Made by a program: the position numbers and the translations under genes
Assembly: GCA_900546465.1 (NCBI GenBank)
Contig: URCX01000041.1
Span: 1 to 13,019, forward strand
Direction of reading: 5' to 3'
Source: an uncultured Bacteroidota bacterium
Lineage (GTDB): Bacteria > Bacteroidota > Bacteroidia > Bacteroidales > P3
Length of the DNA: 13,019 nucleotides
The notes under the pieces: model-generated
Told to the model about the DNA's origin: nothing
The model's database searches: none
What the model saw: only the letters and a program-made list of their open reading frames with translations
Part shown: positions 7,850 through 13,019 of the stretch, piece by piece
Layout of the letters: every line of letters begins with the position of its first letter
Numbering within the stretch: position 1 is the stretch's first letter

Positions 7850-9772
7850 TTAAACTTCGGGAGCTTGTATTGTATCGCTTATGAGGTTCAGCACGTTTTG
7901 CACTATGCTCTCTGCATCGATGGAGCATAGCTTTTGTAATTCCGGAATACTGCCTTGTTCGATGAAGTAATCAGGTATGCCCATGCGTTCTATCGTCTTG
8001 TTAAAGCCGTGGGAACAGGCATATTCCGATATTGCAGAACCAAATCCGCCACTTATGCAGCCATCCTCAAGGGTAATTATATGCTTATATTCATTCAATG
8101 CTTGCTGTACAAGGGCTTCATCCAAAGGTTTCAGGAATTTGAAATCGTATATCGCCAACTCGATTCCGTGTTTTTGTAGAAGTTCGGCAGCTTTTTCGGC
8201 AACGTGAAGCATGATACCTATTGTCAGAATGGCAATATCTTTTCCTTCTCTTGCCTTTCTGCCTTTGCCTATGGCTATTGTCTGCATTTCATTTCGCCAT
8301 TCTTTCAGATAGCCGTTACCTCTCGGATAACGTATAACGAAAGGTTTGGCAGTTTGAACGGCGGTAAACATCATGTTTCTCAAATCATGTTCATCGGCAG
8401 GTGCTGCAATTACAAGATTGGGAATGCATCTCAGATATGCCAAATCAAATACTCCGTGATGGGTTGCTCCATCTTCTCCGACCAAACCGCTTCTATCGAG
8501 ACATAATACAACATGTAGATTTTGTAATGCGATGTCATGAATGATTTGATCGTAGGCTCTTTGCATAAAAGAGGAATAAACGTTGCAAAAAGGGAGCATT
8601 CCGCGTGTTGCAAAGCCTGCTGCAAGACATACAGCATGCGGTTCTGCAATACCGACATCAAAAGTTCTGGAGGGGAAAACCCTCTGTAATTTGGTCATGG
8701 AACAGCCTGTCAGCATTGCAGGAGTTATACCTACAATGTTTTTATAACGATAAGCCAATTCCAAAAGTGTTTCTCCGAATACGTCTTGGAACTTTTGCAC
8801 TTGATTTGAAAGCTTTTCCTGCTTTGGCAATTCTCCTGTCTGAGGGTCGAATACGCCGGGGGCATGATAAGTAGTGGGATTATTTTCTGCAGCATCTAAG
8901 CCTTTGCCTTTCTTTGTTATGATATGCAAGAGTTTAGGACCCTTTATCTCCTTCAAATCAGAGAGAGTTTTCACTAAAGTATGAATATCATTGCCGTCTA
9001 TAGGACCGAAATATCGTATGTTCAAAGCCTCAAAGAAATTACTTTTGCCCGAAAAGAGGCTTTTGGTTGCAAAGGATATTTTTTTGAAGACAGTCTTATG
9101 CTTTGTGTAGGCATCTGTATTCCCGCCCATAAGATTCCATATCTTATTCTTCAAACGATTATAGGCAGCAGAAGATGTTATCTTGGTCAGATAACGACTT
9201 AAAGCTCCGACCTGCTTATCTATGGAAATGCCATTGTCATTCAATATAATCAATATGTCTGCATCTGTACTTCCTGCATGATTCAAAGCCTCAAAAGCCA
9301 TGCCTCCTGTCATAGAACCATCTCCTATTACGGCTATATGATGATTGTTTTTGCCGTTCAAGCCGTCGGCTATTGCCATTGCCAAAGCGGCAGATATTGA
9401 AGTTGAAGCATGTCCTGCCCCAAATGAGTCATACTTACTTTCATCTCGTCGAGGAAATCCGCTTAAGCCGTTCAGTTTTCTGATATTCTCAAATTCATTT
9501 CGCCTTCCTGTAAGTACTTTATGCGAATAAGCCTGATGACCTACGTCCCAAACAAGACTGTCATTCGGAACATTATAAAGGTAATGCAAAGCAACAGTCA
9601 ATTCGACTGTGCCGAGACTCGAAGCCAAATGTCCGGGATTTTCAGATAAAACATCTATGATATACTCCCTGAGTTCCTTGCATAATTGCACAAGTTGCTC
9701 CTCGGATAAAGATTTTATGTCATCGGGAGAATTTATTGTCCGAAGTATCTCTCCTTGTTTTGTACAGTGCAT
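7850..9772 (-). CDS. dxs: 1-deoxy-D-xylulose-5-phosphate synthase
   Basis: Dxs joins pyruvate and glyceraldehyde-3-phosphate, using thiamine diphosphate, to make 1-deoxy-D-xylulose 5-phosphate, the first step of the MEP isoprenoid pathway. The 640 residues span the whole family. Visible are NPGHLASSLG (45-54, with His48), DVGHQAYSHKVLTGR (76-90), the thiamine diphosphate motif GDGSMTGG (150-157) to NDNGISI (178-184), the catalytic Glu377 in DVGIAEPHAV, and DRSGLVGEDGATHHG (426-440) of the transketolase-like domain. The C-terminal domain has TLEDGCISGGFGSA (567-580). The residue after the catalytic Glu-containing AE is Pro, where Gln or Gly is common. The ATG at 9772 gives an N-terminus of ordinary length. 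The gene diverges from the Omp28-like gene and has no close downstream partner. Confidence 0.98.
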   Translation of the reverse strand: MHCTKQGEILRTINSPDDIKSLSEEQLVQLCKELREYIIDVLSENPGHLASSLGTVELTVALHYLYNVPNDSLVWDVGHQAYSHKVLTGRRNEFENIRKLNGLSGFPRRDESKYDSFGAGHASTSISAALAMAIADGLNGKNNHHIAVIGDGSMTGGMAFEALNHAGSTDADILIILNDNGISIDKQVGALSRYLTKITSSAAYNRLKNKIWNLMGGNTDAYTKHKTVFKKISFATKSLFSGKSNFFEALNIRYFGPIDGNDIHTLVKTLSDLKEIKGPKLLHIITKKGKGLDAAENNPTTYHAPGVFDPQTGELPKQEKLSNQVQKFQDVFGETLLELAYRYKNIVGITPAMLTGCSMTKLQRVFPSRTFDVGIAEPHAVCLAAGFATRGMLPFCNVYSSFMQRAYDQIIHDIALQNLHVVLCLDRSGLVGEDGATHHGVFDLAYLRCIPNLVIAAPADEHDLRNMMFTAVQTAKPFVIRYPRGNGYLKEWRNEMQTIAIGKGRKAREGKDIAILTIGIMLHVAEKAAELLQKHGIELAIYDFKFLKPLDEALVQQALNEYKHIITLEDGCISGGFGSAISEYACSHGFNKTIERMGIPDYFIEQGSIPELQKLCSIDAESIVQNVLNLISDTIQAPEV

Positions 9773-9803
9773 TTTTAATAAGTTCTCTCACGCTTTTACA
9801 TGG

Positions 9804-9811
9804 CAAAGGTA
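9804..9811 (-). promoter_or_regulatory. Bacteroidota-type -7 box of dxs
   Basis: The minus strand reads TACCTTTG, matching TAnnTTTG, preceded by TTCG and followed by C, as upstream of nifJ. It would give a leader of about 25 bases. No clear TTTG is found at -33. Confidence 0.5.
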
Positions 9812-9829
9812 CGAAATTTATTCCAAGAA

Positions 9830-9861
9830 TTTGGTCGTTTCCAAAAACATTTGTATATTTG
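9830..9861 (+). promoter_or_regulatory. Full Bacteroidota promoter of the Omp28-like gene
   Basis: TTTG (9830-9833) and TATATTTG (9854-9861) are separated by exactly 20 bases, a complete match to the Bacteroidota -33/-7 consensus. The start codon lies 40 bases past the -7 box. It is the best promoter in the window and is divergent from that of dxs. Confidence 0.75.
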
Positions 9862-9901
9862 CAAGGTCAAATAATTCATTAACAAACACAGTATTATTAA
9901 G

Positions 9902-11641
9902 ATGAGAAAGTTATTATTATCCGTTTTGGGCTTGATTGCAGCCCTATCAGTAACAGCACAAACACCTCAGTTCGTTTCTACGGAACCTTCCAACAGAAAC
10001 GTAATCATTGAAGAATTTACAGGAGTTAATTGCGGCTATTGTCCGGACGGACACAGAATAGTAAGAGAGTATGAAGAAGCCAATCCCGGCAGAGCTTTTA
10101 GCATAAACATACATCAGGGTCCGTATGCTGCTGCATACACCACCCAATGGGGTAATGCAATAGCCAATCAAGCAGGCTTGGAAGGCTACCCTGCCGGAAC
10201 AGTAAACAGACATGTTTTCAGTGGAACTGCAACAGCATTGTATAGAAATCAGTTTGTCAGTGCAGGAGATATAATCAAAGCCATGCCGTCATTTGTAAAT
10301 GTGGCAGCACAGGCAAGCATTGATATTGCCACCCGTACATTGACCGTAAATGTTGAAGTCTATTATACAAGCGATGCAGAAACAGGAATGAATCTTTTGA
10401 ATGTTGCTTTGTTACAGGACAATATCATCGGAATTCAGTCAGGTGCTTCTTTCAATCCTGCACAAGTAACGGCAGACGGAAAGTATATTCACATGAATAT
10501 GCTGCGTCATTTGCTTACAGGACAATGGGGTGATACCATTTCAGTAGAAAGCGGTGTTATCCCGCAAGGAACACTTATCCAAAGACAATACACTTATGTC
10601 CTGCCGACAAACATGAGCGATGCTGATGTAAGGTTAAGTCATTTGAAGTTAATAGCTTTTGTATGCAAAGACAAACAAGAGATATATACCGGCAACGAAT
10701 GTATTCCGACCCTTATCGGAGAATTACCACAAGCTAACATAAACATAGAAACAGCAACAGTAGAGAATGTTTACGGTTGCACTGATGAAATAACCCCTTA
10801 TGTGGAAATCTTCAACAATGGACAGAATATCACTTCCATGGAGATTGAATATTCTTCCGATCTCTCTACACCGCAAACTTACACATGGACAGGCAATATT
10901 AACTTTGAAGACAACCAAATCATACAACTACCTAATGTAAATGCAAACATAGGTTCTGCAACAAACGTACAGGTAAAAGTCCTTTCTGCCAACGGTATTG
11001 CCATTACCGATCAAAACAAGTCTGCTACATTTACAAAGAAAGCTCCTGCCGAAGGAAACGGAGATAAATTCAAAATAATCATAAAAACAGACGAATACGC
11101 ATACGAAACAGCTTGGTCATTGAAAGATCCCGCAGGAAACGTCATCAAGAGAAAAAAATATTCCGCACAAAATGTAGTAAAGGATACTGTGGAGGTTGCA
11201 GTATCGGAAATAGGTTGCTATGTATTCGAGATAACCGACAGTTACGGAGATGGAGGTGCTACACACAAGATATTTGACGGCAATGGTGTTCTGCTTATCA
11301 ACGGCAGTAAAAATTATAAAAAAGGTATCGGCTACGATTTGAAGATTCTATCCTTGGTAGGCTTGGAAGAGGCAGAGGGTGTAATACTTCAAACCTTGGC
11401 TTATCCTAATCCTGCACAAGATATGTTGAATTTGGAGATTTCCGTATTGCAATCGACCAAAGCGAATATCTCAGTGGTAGATTTGCTCGGCAGAGAAGTA
11501 ATACGTCTCGGTGATGTAAATCTTCAAAACGGAAATAATACTTTGAATATCGAAACTTCGGGACTTCAAAACGGAGCTTACGTAATCAGAATAGTTTCCA
11601 ACGACGGAATAACATCAAAGAGAATAAGCATAAACAGATAA
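9902..11641 (+). CDS. Omp28-related thioredoxin-like protein with T9SS type A C-terminal sorting domain
   Basis: This 579-residue protein begins with a Sec signal peptide (MRKLLLSVLGLIAALSVTAQ). The following domain resembles Omp28-type proteins: VIIEEFTGVNCGYCPDGHR carries a CxxC pair (Cys44, Cys47) and GYPAGTVNR (95-103) supplies the proline typical of the thioredoxin fold. Around residues 390-490 there is a segment with ITDSYGDGGATH, a pattern frequent in secreted Bacteroidota proteins. Residues about 499-579 (YPNPAQDMLNLEI... VVDLLGREV... NGAYVIRI... KRISINR) form a Por secretion C-terminal sorting domain, so the protein should cross the outer membrane by the type IX system and be anchored at the cell surface or released. 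Its role is unproven; a surface thiol-disulfide or adhesive function is possible. It has its own promoter and terminator. Confidence 0.93.
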   Translation: MRKLLLSVLGLIAALSVTAQTPQFVSTEPSNRNVIIEEFTGVNCGYCPDGHRIVREYEEANPGRAFSINIHQGPYAAAYTTQWGNAIANQAGLEGYPAGTVNRHVFSGTATALYRNQFVSAGDIIKAMPSFVNVAAQASIDIATRTLTVNVEVYYTSDAETGMNLLNVALLQDNIIGIQSGASFNPAQVTADGKYIHMNMLRHLLTGQWGDTISVESGVIPQGTLIQRQYTYVLPTNMSDADVRLSHLKLIAFVCKDKQEIYTGNECIPTLIGELPQANINIETATVENVYGCTDEITPYVEIFNNGQNITSMEIEYSSDLSTPQTYTWTGNINFEDNQIIQLPNVNANIGSATNVQVKVLSANGIAITDQNKSATFTKKAPAEGNGDKFKIIIKTDEYAYETAWSLKDPAGNVIKRKKYSAQNVVKDTVEVAVSEIGCYVFEITDSYGDGGATHKIFDGNGVLLINGSKNYKKGIGYDLKILSLVGLEEAEGVILQTLAYPNPAQDMLNLEISVLQSTKANISVVDLLGREVIRLGDVNLQNGNNTLNIETSGLQNGAYVIRIVSNDGITSKRISINR

Positions 11642-11663
11642 TTCAATTAAGTAGTTGACACAA

Positions 11664-11700
11664 TAGAGACACCTCCATTTCGGAAGTGTCTCTATTTTTT
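11664..11700 (+). terminator. Rho-independent terminator of the Omp28-like gene
   Basis: A 13-base stem (11664-11676 with 11682-11694) contains one mismatch and closes the 5-base loop ATTTC. Six T residues follow at 11695-11700. It begins 22 bases after the stop codon. Confidence 0.9.
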
Positions 11701-11709
11701 GTAACTTTG
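11678..11709 (+). promoter_or_regulatory. folE: Probable folE promoter overlapping the upstream terminator
   Basis: TAACTTTG (11702-11709) matches the -7 consensus and is followed by CA. TTTC at 11678-11681, in the loop of the terminator hairpin, lies exactly 20 bases upstream and matches three of four bases of TTTG. The leader to the ATG at 11733 would be under 20 bases. Confidence 0.55.
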
Positions 11710-11732
11710 CAGCCTCAAAAGAGACTGAAGAA

Positions 11733-12371
11733 ATGATAAACAAGCAGGACGATACACCAAACAAAGGCGATTTCGGATACAAAAAAATAGAACGTTACAA
11801 CGAAAAAACATTGGAAGAATTATCTGCCCACTACAAGGAAATAATACGACTGTTGGGCGAAGATGTAAACAGAGAAGGATTGCTTGCCACCCCGATGAGA
11901 GTTGCAAAAGCAATGCAGTTCTTCACTCATGGCTACGACCTTGACCCCGAAGCGATACTTCGTTCTGCAATGTTCAAGGAAGACTACAAACAAATGGTCT
12001 TGGTTAAAGATATAGAGATATATTCTCTTTGCGAACACCACATGGTGCCTATGGTCGGCAAGGCTCACGTGGCATATATCCCCAATGGCAGAATTGTAGG
12101 TTTGAGTAAAATTCCGAGAGTGGTCGATGTATTTGCACGACGCTTGCAGGTACAGGAAAGAATGACTCAACAAATAAAAGATTGCATACAAAACACCCTT
12201 AACCCGCTCGGAGTGGCAGTAGTGATTGAGGCACGCCACCTGTGCATGAGCATGAGAGGAGTTCAAAAGCAGAACTCGCTCACAACAACCTCCGATTTTA
12301 CGGGAGCATTTCTCAAAAACAAAGAGACACGAGAAGAGTTTATGCACCTTATAGGCGTGAAGCTCTCATAA
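11733..12371 (+). CDS. folE: GTP cyclohydrolase I
   Basis: FolE opens the ring of GTP to form 7,8-dihydroneopterin triphosphate, the first step toward folate and other pterins. The 212-residue product has the expected length. The zinc site is visible as Cys100 and His103 in SLCEHHMVPMVGKAHVAYIP and Cys171 in ARHLCMSMRGV. Other family signatures are GLSKIPRVVDVFARRLQVQE (123-142) and the C-terminal NSLTTTSDFTGAF (181-193). The N-terminal extension to about residue 20 is polar and variable in the family. It has no partner in the same direction; its stop is five bases from the end of the convergent methyltransferase gene, with no hairpin between. Confidence 0.98.
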   Translation: MINKQDDTPNKGDFGYKKIERYNEKTLEELSAHYKEIIRLLGEDVNREGLLATPMRVAKAMQFFTHGYDLDPEAILRSAMFKEDYKQMVLVKDIEIYSLCEHHMVPMVGKAHVAYIPNGRIVGLSKIPRVVDVFARRLQVQERMTQQIKDCIQNTLNPLGVAVVIEARHLCMSMRGVQKQNSLTTTSDFTGAFLKNKETREEFMHLIGVKLS

Positions 12372-12376
12372 GAAAC

Positions 12377-12907
12377 TTATTTCATCAGGCAGAATATCTG
12401 CCACAATACTATCGCACAAGAATTGCAAACATTCAAAGAGTGCTTTGTGCCGAATTGAGGTATTTCCACACAATCGTCGCACATATCCACCACCATTTGA
12501 CTTACTCCGTCCACCTCATTACCAAGAATTATTGCAACCCTCTCGCCTTTGCCGAGTTGCAAATCGTTCAACATCGTACTGTTCCTTGCCTGCTCTACTG
12601 CCAACAACTTATATCCCTCCTTGCGAAGCCTTTCCACAGCCTCCGATGTCTCCTTGCAATAACTCCATTTCACACTCTCGGTTGCCCCCAAGGCGGTTTT
12701 CTGAATTTCCCTGTGAGGCGGCACGGGGCTTATGCCACACAAGACAAACTCCTCCACAAGGAAAGCATCGCAGGTGCGGAATATGGAACCGATATTGTTC
12801 ATGCTTCTAATATTATCAGCCACCACAACAACAGGATTCTTTTCCGCAGCCTTAAATTCCTCCACCGTCTTACGGTTAAGCTCTTCCATAGAAAGTTTCT
12901 CTCTCAT
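12377..12907 (-). CDS. SpoU/TrmH-family RNA 2'-O-methyltransferase
   Basis: SpoU enzymes methylate a ribose 2'-OH of tRNA or rRNA using S-adenosylmethionine bound in a C-terminal knot. The three family motifs are present: NIGSIFRTCDAF (38-49, with the conserved Arg44), ILGNEVDGVS (127-136) and IPQFGTKHSLNVCNSCAIV (149-167). Motif 3 has Cys where SLNVS is usual. At 176 residues this is the short form without an N-terminal substrate-binding domain, common in Bacteroidota. I chose ATG at 12907; an adjoining GTG at 12910 would add one residue. The target RNA cannot be told from the sequence. The end of another gene stands about 20 bases upstream on the same strand, so cotranscription is likely. 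Confidence 0.93.
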   Translation of the reverse strand: MREKLSMEELNRKTVEEFKAAEKNPVVVVADNIRSMNNIGSIFRTCDAFLVEEFVLCGISPVPPHREIQKTALGATESVKWSYCKETSEAVERLRKEGYKLLAVEQARNSTMLNDLQLGKGERVAIILGNEVDGVSQMVVDMCDDCVEIPQFGTKHSLNVCNSCAIVLWQIFCLMK

Positions 12908-12930
12908 CACTTATTGCTCTTTATATTTTA

Positions 12931-13019
12931 TCAACGTCTGTACTCGGCATTATAAACCCTTATTCCGAGTTGTCCGAAGCGTTCATCATCATAACGATAA
13001 AGCGGCAGGTAAAAATAAA
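12931..13019 (-). CDS. Partial CDS, C-terminal end of an unidentified protein
   Basis: One minus-strand frame is open from the right edge to a TGA at 12933-12931, giving 28 residues with the end YDDERFGQLGIRVYNAEYRR. The other two minus frames contain stops within this short stretch. The aromatic and charged composition looks coding, but it is too short to identify. It ends 23 bases before the methyltransferase ATG, so the two are likely in one operon. The 5' part is outside the window. Confidence 0.55.
   Translation of the reverse strand, partial: YFYLPLYRYDDERFGQLGIRVYNAEYRR

Noticed and set aside
7835..7855. Inverted repeat GTTTAAT/ATTAAAC at the dxs stop as a terminator
   Set aside because: The stem is only seven mostly A-T pairs and is not followed by a U-run in the minus direction.
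7540..7928. Two overlapping minus-strand reading frames (7540-7779 and 7605-7928) after dxs
   Set aside because: Neither product has a recognisable motif, one overlaps dxs in another frame, and I see no promoter or start signal for either.
12242..12955. A 237-codon plus-strand frame running from folE across the methyltransferase
   Set aside because: It overlaps two genes with full family motifs, and its product is rich in His, Arg and Leu, as antisense translations often are.

Overview
The window reads as a piece of an anaerobic member of the Bacteroidota (Bacteroidales-like), with one gene at the left edge that looks foreign to it. The Bacteroidota call rests on three things. The first is the proteins: a T9SS-sorted Omp28-like protein, a lipoprotein with a surface-export-like acidic tag, and a single-chain pyruvate:ferredoxin oxidoreductase. 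The second is the promoters: five genes have the Bacteroidota -7 box TAnnTTTG followed by C. The third is the lack of Shine-Dalgarno sites in front of the main genes.

Layout, left to right. Positions 29-733 (minus) encode a very A+T-rich lipoprotein with an SH3-like segment and a YkuD-like (L,D-transpeptidase) domain that has lost its catalytic HGC motif. It has a strong AGGAGGG ribosome binding site and an extended -10 TGnTATAAT promoter, which is Firmicutes style. Positions 945-4490 (minus) are nifJ, closed by a clear terminator at 888-921. Positions 4670-7333 (minus) are a two-gene operon: an exported DUF362 protein with two 4Fe-4S motifs, then a beta-helix surface lipoprotein. Positions 7334-7849 hold no convincing gene. 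Positions 7850-9772 (minus) are dxs. From a divergent promoter region, 9902-11641 (plus) encodes the Omp28-like T9SS cargo, followed by a terminator that overlaps the promoter of folE (11733-12371, plus). folE converges with a SpoU-type RNA methyltransferase (12377-12907, minus). The end of one more minus-strand gene enters from the right edge (12931-13019).

Most genes are housekeeping: PFOR for pyruvate oxidation, Dxs for the MEP isoprenoid pathway, FolE for pterin synthesis and a SpoU methyltransferase. The less ordinary parts are the foreign-looking pseudo-L,D-transpeptidase with its own expression signals, the exported Fe-S protein paired with a surface beta-helix lipoprotein, and extra cysteine clusters in PFOR. 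I saw no CRISPR array, tRNA, rRNA, insertion sequence or obvious defence system.
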